The notes under the pieces are model-generated. The model saw only the letters and a program-made list of their open reading frames with translations, was not told where the DNA came from and made no database searches. From UBA7703 sp963667195 (GTDB lineage: Bacteria; Bacillota; Clostridia; Christensenellales; CAG-138): a stretch of 64,000 bases of DNA. Below, piece after piece: positions 23,035-32,244 of the stretch. The stretch is from positions 3,038,001 through 3,102,000 of the forward strand of contig OY762962.1 in the NCBI GenBank assembly GCA_963667195.1, read 5' to 3'. Each line of letters begins with the position of its first letter. Position 1 is the stretch's first letter. The translations under genes and the position numbers were made by a program.

Positions 23035-24900
23035 TTAACCCGCGCTTTGCTCCGCTTCGTGTTCCAGCACGCGCCGGAACTGCGTTTCATACAGCTCGCG
23101 ATACACGCCGCTCTGCTCCAGCAGCTCCTCGTGCGTGCCCTGCTCTGCAATCACGCCGTCTTTTACGACGAGAATGCGATCAGCCGCGAGCACGGTCGAA
23201 AGCCTGTGTGCGATCACGATGCTCGTGCGCCCGGCCATCACGCGCTCCATCGCGGTTTGAATCGCGCTCTCCGAGATGGAGTCCAGCGAACTTGTCGCCT
23301 CGTCGAGCACGAGTATCTTCGGGTCTTTCAGCACCACGCGCGCGAGCGAAAGACGCTGCTTTTCCCCGCCGCTGAGCTTGAGGCCGCGGTTGCCGACCAT
23401 CGCGTCGTACCCCAGTTCCTGGGACACGACAAAATCGTGAATGTTCGCGAGCTTGCAGGCTTCTTCCAGCTCCTCCTGCGTCGCGTTCTCCTTGGCATAG
23501 AGCAGGTTTTCGCGAATCGTGCCGTTGAAAAGATACGCGTCCTGCGTGACCACGCCGATGTTTCGGCGCAGATAGGTAAGGTCAATGTCCCGCACGTCCG
23601 TTCCCGCAATGCGCACCTCCCCCGCGTTCACGTCGTAGAGACGCAGCAACAGGTTGACGATGGTGGACTTTCCCGCGCCGGAGGGTCCGACGATGGCGTA
23701 CATCTTGCCGGACGGGATCGAGAAGCTGATGTCTTTGAGGATCGGCTCCTTTTGCTCATAGGTGAACGTCACGTGCGAATACTCGATATCGGTTCGGGTC
23801 AAGTCCGGCTTCACCGCGTTGGGCTTGCTCTTGATCGTGACCTCTTTGTCGTAATAGTCGAAGATTCGCGTAAACAGCGCGAGCGAACGCGTGAAGTCCA
23901 CGCCGAGATTGAGCAGCGAATTGACCGGCCCGTAGAGGCGGTTGACCAGCGCGATCATCGCCGTGATGGTACCGATGGTCAGCGTCGCGTCGCCTTTTGA
24001 GATGATCAACCAACCGCCGGCAAAGTAGATCAGCAGAGGCCCAATCTGCGAGAGCGTGCCGATGATCATCACAAACCACTTGCCGCTGCGCTGCTCCTTG
24101 AGCGAAAGGCGCGTGACGCTGTCGTTGACGCGCACGAAGCGGTCGTATTCCGACTTTTCGCGCGTGAAGAGCTTCATCAGCATGGAGCCGGAGACGCTGA
24201 GTGTTTCCGTAATCAGCTGATTCATCTTGTCGCGCTCGTTTTGCACGTCGGTCAATAATTTCCAGCGCGTTTTTCCGACCGTCCGCGCGGGAATCAGCGT
24301 CATGGGGATGATCGCGATGCCCACAAGCGCCATCTTCCAGTTCATCGAAAACAGCGCAATCAGCGTAGCGATCATGGTCGCAACGTTCGCAACCGAGGTC
24401 GTGAGCGTGTTGGTAATCACGACGCCAACGCCGCCGATGTCGCTCTCCATGCGGGTGAGGATATCGCCCTGTTTTTCGTTGGTATAAAACGAGTGCGGCA
24501 TCTGCTGCAGATGTTCGTACATCTGGTTTTGCATGTCGAATATGATCCGCTGCGAAATCCACGAGTTGATATAGCTTTGCAGAACGCCGATCGCCTGCGA
24601 TGTCGTCAGCGTCACCAGAGCCAACAGCAGCAGTTGAACGAGCAACTGCATATTCTTGCCGACCAGCGCCTGATCGACGATCTTTCCCGTGATGATCGAC
24701 GGAAAGAGTCCGATCACCGCGCTGATCAGGATCGCGAGAAAGACGAACACAAACTGTACGCGATACGGTTTGAGATACGACAAAATGCGAAGCAACAGCG
24801 CGCGGTCAAGCTTCGGTCGGTTCTTCTTCTCTTCTTCGGTCAGGTAGCCGCGCGGCCCTCCGCCCAAGCCCCTGCCGCCAAGTCCCATACCCTGCGCCAT
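23035..24900 (-). CDS. ABC transporter, fused permease and ATPase (exporter type)
   Basis: A 621-residue half-transporter expected to act as a homodimeric exporter in the cytoplasmic membrane. It has a Gly-rich N-terminal tail (GLGGRGLGGG), six membrane helices over about 45-330, then the ATPase domain with Walker A GPSGAGKST, signature LSGGEKQRLSLAR, Walker B ILVLDEATSSLD and H-loop AHRLSTV. It resembles lipid A/multidrug exporters of the MsbA/BmrA kind, but the substrate cannot be told. It starts 23 bases after sdaAA behind an AAGGAG site and may be cotranscribed with it. Confidence 0.93.
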   Translation of the reverse strand: MAQGMGLGGRGLGGGPRGYLTEEEKKNRPKLDRALLLRILSYLKPYRVQFVFVFLAILISAVIGLFPSIITGKIVDQALVGKNMQLLVQLLLLALVTLTTSQAIGVLQSYINSWISQRIIFDMQNQMYEHLQQMPHSFYTNEKQGDILTRMESDIGGVGVVITNTLTTSVANVATMIATLIALFSMNWKMALVGIAIIPMTLIPARTVGKTRWKLLTDVQNERDKMNQLITETLSVSGSMLMKLFTREKSEYDRFVRVNDSVTRLSLKEQRSGKWFVMIIGTLSQIGPLLIYFAGGWLIISKGDATLTIGTITAMIALVNRLYGPVNSLLNLGVDFTRSLALFTRIFDYYDKEVTIKSKPNAVKPDLTRTDIEYSHVTFTYEQKEPILKDISFSIPSGKMYAIVGPSGAGKSTIVNLLLRLYDVNAGEVRIAGTDVRDIDLTYLRRNIGVVTQDAYLFNGTIRENLLYAKENATQEELEEACKLANIHDFVVSQELGYDAMVGNRGLKLSGGEKQRLSLARVVLKDPKILVLDEATSSLDSISESAIQTAMERVMAGRTSIVIAHRLSTVLAADRILVVKDGVIAEQGTHEELLEQSGVYRELYETQFRRVLEHEAEQSAG

Positions 24901-24923
24901 GTTTTACTCCTTGGTGGCCTCGC

Positions 24924-25817
24924 TCAGTTTCCCTGGAGGCGCTTCACCCGCTGAGCCACGGCTTTGCCCGTCGGTGTGGTGGCAAGTCCCCCGCGCGCCG
25001 TCTCGCGGTATTCCACGCGGATATCCTTGCCGACCGCGTACATCGCAGAGACGACCTCGTCAAACGGAATCAGGCTTGTGATGCCCGCAAGCGCCATATC
25101 CGCGCAGAGCATGGCGTTTACCGCGCCCAGTGCGTTTCGCTTGATGCACGGGCACTCGACCAATCCCGCGACGGGATCGCAGATGAGTCCCATGACGTTT
25201 TTCATCGCCATGGCCGCTGCGTCCAGCGCCTGAATCGGTGCGCCGCCGCTGATTTCGACAAGCGAAGCCGCCGTCATGGACGCGGCAACGCCGGTCTCCG
25301 CCTGGCACCCGCCGCCCGCGCCGGAGATCGTCGCGTTCTTGGCGAAGATGAGTCCGATCGCGCCCGCGGTAAAGAGTCCTTCGATGAGGGTTTCGTCCGA
25401 CCAGCCGCGCTGGCGTCCCGCTTCGATCAGCGCGCCCGCGAGGATGCCGCTGGCTCCGGCAGTAGGAGCCGCAACGATGCGGCCCATCGAGGCGTTGACT
25501 TCCACCACCGCCATCGAGGACGCGGCAGCACGGCAGGCGGTGTAACCCGAAAACGGGTTGTGCTTGCCGTACTTGAAGAGCTTCATCGCCTCGCCGCCGG
25601 AGAGTCCGCTCACGGACTCCACCTTGCTGTTGAGCCCGCGCTCAACTGAGGCGCGCATCACGTCGAGGTTTTTCTGCATCTCCGCAATGATGTCTTCGCG
25701 CGGTTTGTCGCTGAGTTTCTCTTCGCGGCGAATCATCGCCTCATAGATCGGAATATCGTTTTCCTGACAATAGCGGCGCAGGGACTCGCCGTTTTCAAAC
25801 GCATCAGATAACAGCAT
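24924..25817 (-). CDS. sdaAA: L-serine ammonia-lyase, iron-sulfur-dependent, alpha subunit
   Basis: Catalytic subunit of the oxygen-sensitive L-serine dehydratase, which deaminates serine to pyruvate and ammonia with a 4Fe-4S cluster. The 297-residue protein has GRIVAAPTAGASGILAG, GAGGGCQAE and the cysteine pair CDPVAGLVECPC, which with the upstream Cys supply cluster ligands. It is located 14 bases after sdaAB, behind a GGGAGGAG site. In Bacillus-type genomes these two genes sit between fakA and recG; here they have moved. Confidence 0.97.
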   Translation of the reverse strand: MLLSDAFENGESLRRYCQENDIPIYEAMIRREEKLSDKPREDIIAEMQKNLDVMRASVERGLNSKVESVSGLSGGEAMKLFKYGKHNPFSGYTACRAAASSMAVVEVNASMGRIVAAPTAGASGILAGALIEAGRQRGWSDETLIEGLFTAGAIGLIFAKNATISGAGGGCQAETGVAASMTAASLVEISGGAPIQALDAAAMAMKNVMGLICDPVAGLVECPCIKRNALGAVNAMLCADMALAGITSLIPFDEVVSAMYAVGKDIRVEYRETARGGLATTPTGKAVAQRVKRLQGN

Positions 25818-25831
25818 GTCTTTCTCCTCCC

Positions 25832-26494
25832 TTACACCACAAAGAGTTTGTTGATGCCATCGCAGAGCTTGCGGATCATGTTCTGCATGTCCGGCGTCAC
25901 GGGTTGATCCGTCTCGATGGTCATGTACGCGTCCTCGCCTTTTCCGTGGCGGAACACGCGCATGAACGCGATGTTGATGTCGAGCTGCGCCAGCACATGC
26001 GAAACCTCCGCGATTACGCCCGGCTGGTCGTTGTGCTGAATGATCAGCGTCGGATACTCGCCGGAGAACTCGACCGCGAGGCCGTTGATCTCCGAAATGC
26101 GGATGTTTCCGCCACCGACGGACTGGCCGACCACGTCCGTCACCTGCCCCGTGGAGCCGGTGATGACGATGCGCGCGGTGTTCGGGTGCTTGGGCGGCTC
26201 GTCCGAAAACTCGACCGAGACCATAACACCCATTTCACGTGCGACCGTGAACGCTTCCTTGATGCGCGGATCGTCCGGGTCCATTCCCAGCGCGCCCGCG
26301 ACCAGCGCCTTGTCGGTTCCGTGGCCTTTCCCCGTCTCGGCGAACGAGCCGTAGAGCGTGAACGCTGCTTCCGCAACGTCCTCGCCCGCGATCTTTCGCG
26401 CAATGTGAGCCAGGCGAACCGCGCCCGCTGTATGCGAGCTGCTTGGCCCCGTCATGCGCGGGCCGATGATATCAAAAACCGAAAAATCTTCCAT
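25832..26494 (-). CDS. sdaAB: L-serine ammonia-lyase, iron-sulfur-dependent, beta subunit
   Basis: Regulatory and structural subunit of the heteromeric L-serine dehydratase. The 220-residue protein starts VFDIIGPRMTGPSSSHTAGAVR, the family hallmark involved in substrate binding, and ends with an ACT domain (about 147-218, TLIIQHNDQPGVIAEVSHVL) that usually senses an amino acid. It is the first gene of the sdaAB-sdaAA(-ABC exporter) cluster. No convincing promoter could be placed between it and the SRP RNA; read-through past the 26580-26607 hairpin is possible. Confidence 0.96.
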   Translation of the reverse strand: MEDFSVFDIIGPRMTGPSSSHTAGAVRLAHIARKIAGEDVAEAAFTLYGSFAETGKGHGTDKALVAGALGMDPDDPRIKEAFTVAREMGVMVSVEFSDEPPKHPNTARIVITGSTGQVTDVVGQSVGGGNIRISEINGLAVEFSGEYPTLIIQHNDQPGVIAEVSHVLAQLDINIAFMRVFRHGKGEDAYMTIETDQPVTPDMQNMIRKLCDGINKLFVV

Positions 26495-26579
26495 ATTCGT
26501 TTCGCTCCAATAATCTTTCCATACGATGTCTTGTTGTTCTTACAAGATCCATAAACGGTAATGTTCGGAATAACGTAAC

Positions 26580-26607
26580 AGTCGGCGCGGGATATCCCGC
26601 GCCGACT
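26580..26607. terminator. Perfect 28-base palindrome after the SRP RNA
   Basis: AGTCGGCGCGGGAT and its exact complement ATCCCGCGCCGACT abut without a loop. It sits just downstream of the SRP RNA 3' end and upstream of sdaAB on the minus strand. It can fold into a very stable GC-rich hairpin but lacks a proper T run, so it may be a terminator, a processing boundary or a protein site. Confidence 0.6.
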
Positions 26608-26610
26608 CAA

Positions 26611-26897
26611 GAATTGCCGCGCACCCGAACTTTGACAAACACGCCTCCGGGCGACGCTCCGACAGGTTGCTCCTTTCAGGCTGCTCCGCGGCACATCGCG
26701 TTTTCCGCTGAATGCTGCTTCCGTCAGGACCTGACATGGTTCACGGCCTGCGATTGCACGGGACCCGACGCTCAACACCCCTTATCGGGATCAGACCCCA
26801 CAGGCGCTTGCCGGGGAACGGGATTTCAGCCCTGCTATAGCGGATTGCAGATATAGGGCACCGCTAACTCCCCGCTTAGCGCGGCAAACTGGTTTAC
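26611..26897 (-). ncRNA. ffs: Signal recognition particle RNA, large type
   Basis: RNA component of the signal recognition particle, which with Ffh targets nascent membrane proteins. The conserved Ffh-binding helix is visible on the minus strand as CATGTCAGGTCCTGACGG followed by AAGCAGCA. The Alu-domain part near the 5' end reads GGGGAGTTAGCGGTGCCC, then GCAATCCGCTATAGC. The 5' and 3' ends close with a perfect 9-bp helix, TTGCCGCGC with GCGCGGCAA. At about 285 bases it is the long form with an Alu domain found in Bacilli and Clostridia. The ends are estimated from the promoter and the closing helix. Confidence 0.95.
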
Positions 26898-26903
26898 CTA
26901 ACG

Positions 26904-26932
26904 ATTGTACCATATTGCATCCGGAAAGCCAA
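26904..26932 (-). promoter_or_regulatory. Promoter of SRP RNA
   Basis: Minus strand: -35 TTGGCT (26932-26927), 17-base spacer, extended -10 TGG-TACAAT (26909-26904). The predicted start is near 26897, a few bases before the closing helix of the RNA. Confidence 0.8.
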
Positions 26933-26977
26933 ACGAATTTTGAGGCACACGCATGAAAGCAATGCGAAATTATCGCG

Positions 26978-27895
26978 TCAAGTCTGTTTCTCTTTGAGTT
27001 TTCGGAGCGCATAGTCTGCCGCGATGCGAACGCCTTCGCGTTCGTCGGTGAGCCACGGCTCAAGCAAAGGGATCAAGTCCGCCCTGCCCTGCTTTGCCGC
27101 AATCACGCAGGCGTGCTGAATGATTCTGCCTTTTTTGTTGAGATTTGTGCCGACGATTTCCAGCACGGGCTTGATATGTCCCGCAAGAATCTCCTCCAGC
27201 CGGAACGCATCCGGCATCTCGCGGATGGGCTCGATTCCGGCATTGTACGGGCAAACCTTCTGGCACAATTCGCAACCGAGGATGCAGGTCATTGCATCCA
27301 TGACCCAATCTTCCATCGGATCGCCGCCCATATACGCGCGCGCACAGGCTTTGAAGTCATAGCCGTTTTCGCTGATACCTCCGCTGGGACAGATGCGCTC
27401 GCAGGCGTGGCAGGTTGCGCAGCGCGCGGGCGCGGGCGTTTGCGTCGGCGTAAAGCTTGGTTCCGGCAGGTCTGCCGCCAGCGTTTGCACCGCATAACGA
27501 GTCCCGAACCCCGGAATGTAGGTGAGCCCGTTCTTGAGCGGCGTTCCGATGCCGGAGCGTGTGAGCAGCTCGCGAATCGGCACATACTCGCGCTCGATTT
27601 TCACGCCCTCAGCACGCACGCGCTTCATGAGCTTGTTGGACGCGTGAAACGCAGCGTTGCTGGTAGGATAATTTCCCGAAACAGGAATCTCGTCGGCATA
27701 AGGTCGATACGGATAGAGTAGAGCCACGATTGCGTTTGCCCACGGCGCGGTCTTCTTTAGATCTGGTGACAGATCCGTTCCTGCGGAGTGCAGCGCGCCG
27801 TCCTGCAAGCGCCGCTCGTAGTAAACAAACGGTTCGGTTGTGAACACGTAGCAAGCTGCGAATCCATGTTCTTTGGAAAGTGCCTGCAAATCCAT
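26978..27895 (-). CDS. QueG-like double 4Fe-4S cluster protein
   Basis: A 305-residue protein of the epoxyqueuosine reductase (QueG) family. It has two 4Fe-4S motifs: Cys159-x2-Cys162-x2-Cys165-x3-Cys169-P, and a second group at Cys204, Cys208, Cys211 and Cys215-P. HEAT-like repeats form the C-terminus. In true QueG a catalytic Asp sits in a D-x-A-P-V-type motif followed by GWIGKN; the matching region here reads E103-YVP and GIGTPLKN, so the key Asp looks like Glu and the cobalamin-side loop differs. It may be a diverged reductase of unknown substrate. GAGGAGG precedes the ATG at 27895. No other queuosine gene is in the window. Confidence 0.82.
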   Translation of the reverse strand: MDLQALSKEHGFAACYVFTTEPFVYYERRLQDGALHSAGTDLSPDLKKTAPWANAIVALLYPYRPYADEIPVSGNYPTSNAAFHASNKLMKRVRAEGVKIEREYVPIRELLTRSGIGTPLKNGLTYIPGFGTRYAVQTLAADLPEPSFTPTQTPAPARCATCHACERICPSGGISENGYDFKACARAYMGGDPMEDWVMDAMTCILGCELCQKVCPYNAGIEPIREMPDAFRLEEILAGHIKPVLEIVGTNLNKKGRIIQHACVIAAKQGRADLIPLLEPWLTDEREGVRIAADYALRKLKEKQT

Positions 27896-27925
27896 TTTGC
27901 AACCTCCTCTATCCGCGTTTTGCCT

Positions 27926-27953
27926 AGTATAGCACAAGGCATACGATTTTCAA
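27926..27953 (-). promoter_or_regulatory. Promoter of the QueG-like gene
   Basis: Minus strand: -35 TTGAAA (27953-27948), 16-base spacer, extended -10 TGC-TATACT (27931-27926). Confidence 0.65.
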
Positions 27954-27994
27954 TACGAAAAACAATCATCGAATTCTCGGTGCAAGTGCACAAG

Positions 27995-28034
27995 CAAAAA
28001 GAAAGCGCTGTGTGCGGTTTCGCTCACAACGCTT
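27995..28034 (-). terminator. Terminator of the V-type ATPase operon
   Basis: Minus strand AAGCGTTGTGAGCG pairs with CGCACACAGCGCTT (two mismatches), followed by TCTTTTTGC. It lies 13 bases after the stop of subunit D. Confidence 0.8.
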
Positions 28035-28046
28035 CTTCTGTTTGGA

Positions 28047-28679
28047 TTATGCTTTCTGCTGTTGCAGCATCTCTTTGGTCTTCATGAGCCTTGTGAGGTT
28101 GCCGCGCTCGTTTTCATCCAGCTTCATCTGGATGCGGCGAATCGCCTCCGTAATCTGCGGAATCATGACGTATTCCAGCGCGTTGACCCTGCGGCGCGTC
28201 TTCTCGATTTCGTCCGCGAGTCTGCCGCAAGCCTTCTCAATCTCCGCAAGCTGCACCAGCAGCGGAAGAACTTCCGCCAGCAGCTGCACCGAAAGATCAA
28301 GATCCGCGCTGGTGGTCGCAAATCCGTAAGGATACGTGAACCCTTCCTGCGTGGAGATGGAAATCTTCGGCACCTGAATCGAGAGCACCTGCTGAATGCC
28401 CGCGGTGACTTCCGCGGCGCGCGCGGGATACATCAGCGCTTCTTCGATCTCCGCCTCGCTCATGGAAGCGCGCGCGAGCACAAAGCTCTTCATCGCGCGG
28501 GAGAGCTTTTCTTCCACCTCCGCGCGCAGAGCCTGATTTTGACGTGCGAATTCGATGAAGCGGCGAACGAGCTCGTCCCGCTTGTCCTTCATCATTTTGT
28601 GGCCGCGAACGGCAACCTTTTTGCGTTTCTTAAGGTTGCTGAGTTCCATGCGGGTTGGTTTTACCTGGATCGCGGCCAT
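28047..28679 (-). CDS. ntpD: V-type ATP synthase subunit D
   Basis: Central rotor-shaft subunit D of the V/A-type ATPase, transmitting rotation between the catalytic head and the membrane ring. The 210-residue protein is two long antiparallel helices; the family start (VKPTRMELSNLKKRKKVAVRG) and the C-terminal helix (RRRVNALEYVMIPQI) are clear. It is the last gene of the operon, three bases after subunit B, with an AAGGAGG site overlapping the end of B. Confidence 0.96.
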   Translation of the reverse strand: MAAIQVKPTRMELSNLKKRKKVAVRGHKMMKDKRDELVRRFIEFARQNQALRAEVEEKLSRAMKSFVLARASMSEAEIEEALMYPARAAEVTAGIQQVLSIQVPKISISTQEGFTYPYGFATTSADLDLSVQLLAEVLPLLVQLAEIEKACGRLADEIEKTRRRVNALEYVMIPQITEAIRRIQMKLDENERGNLTRLMKTKEMLQQQKA

Positions 28680-28682
28680 CGG

Positions 28683-30059
28683 CTACGCCTCCTTGGGGTA
28701 ATACTTCTCGATATAGACGTCCTTGATGCGCTTGAGCTCCGATTTGGGCAGGATGCTCAACAGCTTCCAACCCAGATCGAGCGTCTCTTCAATCGTGCGG
28801 TTCGCGTAGTAGCCCTGCGACACATACTCCTGCTCAAACGCGTCCGAAAACTTTGCGTAGAGCTTGTCGGTGTCGCTCAGCGCCGCGTCGCCTAGGATGA
28901 CGGCGAGCTCCTTTGCGTCTTTTCCGCGGGAGTAGGCCGAGAAAAGCTGGTTCATCGTGTCCGCGTGGTCTTCGCGCGTCTTGCCCTTGCCGATACCCTT
29001 GTCCTTGAGGCGGGAAAGCGACGGCAGCACGTTGATCGGCGGCGTAAATCCTTTGCGATAGAGTTCGCGGGAGAGGATGATCTGCCCTTCCGTGATGTAG
29101 CCCGTGAGGTCGGGAATCGGGTGCGTCACGTCGTCCTCCGGCATGGACAGGATCGGAATCATCGTGATCGAGCCCGCGTTATCGCGAATTCTGCCCGCGC
29201 GTTCATACATGCTGGCAAGGTCGGTGTAAAGATAGCCGGGGTATCCGCGGCGACCGGGCACCTCTTTGCGCGCGGCGCTCACTTCACGCAGCGCCTCCGC
29301 GTAGTTCGTGATGTCCGTGATGATGACCAGCACGTGCATGCCCAGCTCGTAGGCAAGGTACTCCGCGGCGGTGATCGCCATACGCGGGGTCGCAATGCGC
29401 TCGATGGCAGGATCGTTCGCGAGGTTGATGAACGTAACCGTCTTTTCGATGGCTCCGGTCTTGCGAAAATCGCTGATGAAGAAGTCGCTTTCTTCAAACG
29501 TGATGCCGACTGCGGCGAACACGACGGCGAACTTCTCGTCGGAACCGAGCACCCGCGCCTGACGCGCAATCTGCGCCGCGAGGTTTGCGTGCGGCAAGCC
29601 CGAACCGGAGAACACCGGCAGCTTCTGACCACGCACCAGCGTGTTGAGTCCGTCGATGGCGGAGATGCCCGTCTGAATGAACTCGCTGGGATAGTCGCGC
29701 GCGGCGGGATTCATCGGAGTGCCGTTGATGTTGAGATGCTTTTCGGGAATCAGCGCGGGCCCTTTGTCGATGGGCTTGCCCATTCCGTCAAAGATGCGGC
29801 CCAGCATGTCGGGAGCGACGTCCAGCTCAATGGATTTGCCCAGGAAGCGCGCCTTCGAAGTGCTGATCTGTAAGCCTTGCGAGCCCTCAAAGAGCTGCAC
29901 GAGCGCTTTGTCGTTGTCGATTTCCAGCACGCGACCGCGGCGAATGCTGCCGTCGTGCTGCTCGATTTCGACCAGCTCGTCATATTTCACGCCCGAAACC
30001 TGCTCGACGAGCATCAGCGGGCCAACCACCTCGCGAATGGTCTTGTATTCCTTACGCAT
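28683..30059 (-). CDS. ntpB: V-type ATP synthase subunit B
   Basis: Non-catalytic nucleotide-binding subunit of the V1/A1 head (458 residues), alternating with subunit A in the hexamer. Family features are the N-terminal beta barrel (EVVGPLMLVEQVSGV), FSGSGLPHANLAAQIARQA in place of a functional P-loop, and SMPEDDVTHPIPDLTGYITEG. It overlaps the end of subunit A by eight bases and has a GGAGG site inside A. Full length. Confidence 0.97.
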   Translation of the reverse strand: MRKEYKTIREVVGPLMLVEQVSGVKYDELVEIEQHDGSIRRGRVLEIDNDKALVQLFEGSQGLQISTSKARFLGKSIELDVAPDMLGRIFDGMGKPIDKGPALIPEKHLNINGTPMNPAARDYPSEFIQTGISAIDGLNTLVRGQKLPVFSGSGLPHANLAAQIARQARVLGSDEKFAVVFAAVGITFEESDFFISDFRKTGAIEKTVTFINLANDPAIERIATPRMAITAAEYLAYELGMHVLVIITDITNYAEALREVSAARKEVPGRRGYPGYLYTDLASMYERAGRIRDNAGSITMIPILSMPEDDVTHPIPDLTGYITEGQIILSRELYRKGFTPPINVLPSLSRLKDKGIGKGKTREDHADTMNQLFSAYSRGKDAKELAVILGDAALSDTDKLYAKFSDAFEQEYVSQGYYANRTIEETLDLGWKLLSILPKSELKRIKDVYIEKYYPKEA

Positions 30060-31824
30060 GATGCTCGCCTCCTTCCGTCAGTGCACGAATTTGGTGATCC
30101 AGCTCTGACAGGATCAAATCATATTGTGCCTGCACATCATCTTCCGGCACATATTTGAGTCTGCCGATCTTTTCACGAACAGGCATCTTCACAAGCTTGC
30201 TAAACGGCGCGTCCTCCTGCAAGGCGACAAGGCTCTTGTCGTAGAACGCGAGAATCGCCTTCAGCAGCAGGTACTGCTTCTTTGGCGAAGAGTACGTGTC
30301 GATCTCGTGGAACGCGTTTTGATGCAGATAGTCCTCGCGGATACTGCGCGTGCTCTCAAGCGTCAAGCGGTCGCGGAAGGACAGTGCGTCGATGCCGACG
30401 AGGCGGACGATTTCGTCCAGCTCACTCTCCTCCTGAAGAAGCGCCATGGTGCGCTGCACAAGGCTCGTCCAATCGGGCGCAACGTTCTGATTAAACCAGC
30501 CTTCGAGCCGATCGAGGTAGAGCGAATAGCTCTGCAGCCAGTCGATCGCCGGGAAATGGCGGGCGTAGGCAAGCTTGCTGGAAAGCCCCCAGAACACCTT
30601 GACGATGCGGAGCGTTGCCTGCGAAACCGGCTCGGAGATATCGCCGCCCGGAGGGGAAACCGCGCCGATGGCGGAAACCGCGCCTTCGCGGCCTTCGCTT
30701 CCGAGGGTCTTCACCGCGCCCGCGCGCTCGTAAAACTCCGCAAGGCGGCTGGAAAGATACGCGGGATACCCTTCTTCACCGGGCATTTCCTCGAGGCGAC
30801 CGCTCATCTCGCGGAGCGCCTCCGCCCAGCGGGAGGTGGAGTCCGCCATGATGGCGACTTTATAGCCCATGTCACGGAAATATTCCGCAATCGTAATGCC
30901 CGTATAGATCGAAGCTTCGCGCGCCGCAACCGGCATGTCGGAGGTGTTCGCAATCAGAACCGTGCGCTTCATCAGCGAAAGTCCCGTGCGCGGGTCCTTC
31001 AGCTCTGGAAACTCCATCAGCACGTCCGTCATCTCGTTTCCGCGCTCGCCGCAGCCGACATAGACGATGATGTCCGCATCCGCCCACTTGGCGAGCTGAT
31101 GTTGCACGACCGTTTTACCGCTGCCAAACGGGCCGGGAACCGCCGCCGTGCCGCCCTTTGCGACGGGAAACAGCGTGTCGATGACGCGCTGACCCGTGAT
31201 CATGGGCTCACGCGGGGAGATCTTTTCAGCATAGGGGCGGCCTTTCCGAACCGGCCACTTCTGCAGCATCGGCAGCTCGACAATCGAGCCATCCGCTTTT
31301 TCAATCTTCGCGATCGGGGTAACGATATTCGCCTCGCCCTCGAAAAGCCAAACGAGTTTGCCGGCAACTTTGGGTGGAACCATTACGCGGTGCAGCACCG
31401 CCTCGGTCTCCTGAACGGTACCGAGCACATCGCCGCCCTGCAGCTCGTCGCCAACCTTCGCAACGGGTGTAAACGCCCAACGCTTCTCGTGGTCGAGAGA
31501 GTCGACCATGATGCCGCGTGTGATGCGGTCTCCCGCGCGCTCGCGAATGAGGTTCAGCGGGCGCTGGATGCCGTCGTAGATGGACTCGATCAAGCCCGGC
31601 GCGAGCTCGACGGAAAGCGGCGCTCCCGTCGTCTCGACGGGTTCGCCCGGGCCGATGCCGCCCGTTTCTTCATATACCTGAATGGAGGCCTGATCGCCGC
31701 GCAGCTCGATGACCTCTCCGATCAAATGCTTTTCGGATACGCGCACAACGTCGTACATCTGCACGTCCGCCATGCCGCCGGCTACGATGAGCGGTCCCGA
31801 GACCTTAATGATCCTTCCTTGCAT
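30052..31824 (-). CDS. ntpA: V-type ATP synthase subunit A (catalytic)
   Basis: Catalytic subunit of the rotary ATPase, 590 residues. The P-loop is GPFGSGKT at 231-238, followed by the catalytic Glu region GERGNEMTDVL. The characteristic non-homologous insertion of A subunits (about 110-200) is present. The ATG at 31824 (MQGRIIKVSGP) is used because an AAAGGG site precedes it and the family begins there; an in-frame start 19 codons upstream adds unrelated residues. The 102-base gap to the upstream gene is the second largest inside the operon. Confidence 0.97.
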   Translation of the reverse strand: MQGRIIKVSGPLIVAGGMADVQMYDVVRVSEKHLIGEVIELRGDQASIQVYEETGGIGPGEPVETTGAPLSVELAPGLIESIYDGIQRPLNLIRERAGDRITRGIMVDSLDHEKRWAFTPVAKVGDELQGGDVLGTVQETEAVLHRVMVPPKVAGKLVWLFEGEANIVTPIAKIEKADGSIVELPMLQKWPVRKGRPYAEKISPREPMITGQRVIDTLFPVAKGGTAAVPGPFGSGKTVVQHQLAKWADADIIVYVGCGERGNEMTDVLMEFPELKDPRTGLSLMKRTVLIANTSDMPVAAREASIYTGITIAEYFRDMGYKVAIMADSTSRWAEALREMSGRLEEMPGEEGYPAYLSSRLAEFYERAGAVKTLGSEGREGAVSAIGAVSPPGGDISEPVSQATLRIVKVFWGLSSKLAYARHFPAIDWLQSYSLYLDRLEGWFNQNVAPDWTSLVQRTMALLQEESELDEIVRLVGIDALSFRDRLTLESTRSIREDYLHQNAFHEIDTYSSPKKQYLLLKAILAFYDKSLVALQEDAPFSKLVKMPVREKIGRLKYVPEDDVQAQYDLILSELDHQIRALTEGGEHHA

Positions 31825-31926
31825 GCTGGTTACCCTTTCGTCGTCGTAAGAATCGTTACGTTTGATGCGCTTCAGCCTCAATCCGGCTTTCGCGCGAAAG
31901 TTCTTTTCAAATTCGGCGATGGTCTC

Positions 31927-32244
31927 TTATTTGTTAAACAGAATGTCCATGCCAACGGCTTTTTCTACGTTTTGCCGGAGCATCTTTTCGCCAACGCCGC
32001 GGGAACCCGCCTGATCGGGAATCGGAATGATGGCGGGATACGCTTGTCCCTTAAACTCCTCAATGGTCTCCGCGCAGGCTGCGAAGAGTTTTTCCGTGAC
32101 GAATACGGTGACGTATCCTTCCCTCGCGAGGCGATGGAGGGTGCGGTTTGCGCTGTCCCCTTCGTCCTCGAAAAACACATCCAGCCCGACTGCTTTGAAG
32201 AGCAATACGGAGTCCCGGTCTCCGATGACACCAATTTTAGCCAT
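31927..32244 (-). CDS. ntpG: V-type ATP synthase subunit F
   Basis: Small 105-residue shaft-associated subunit F (called NtpG in Enterococcus) with the typical MAKIGVIGDRDSVLLFKAVG start, a Rossmann-like fold and a flexible C-terminus that can contact the catalytic head and modulate activity. It overlaps the end of subunit C by eight bases. Confidence 0.94.
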   Translation of the reverse strand: MAKIGVIGDRDSVLLFKAVGLDVFFEDEGDSANRTLHRLAREGYVTVFVTEKLFAACAETIEEFKGQAYPAIIPIPDQAGSRGVGEKMLRQNVEKAVGMDILFNK

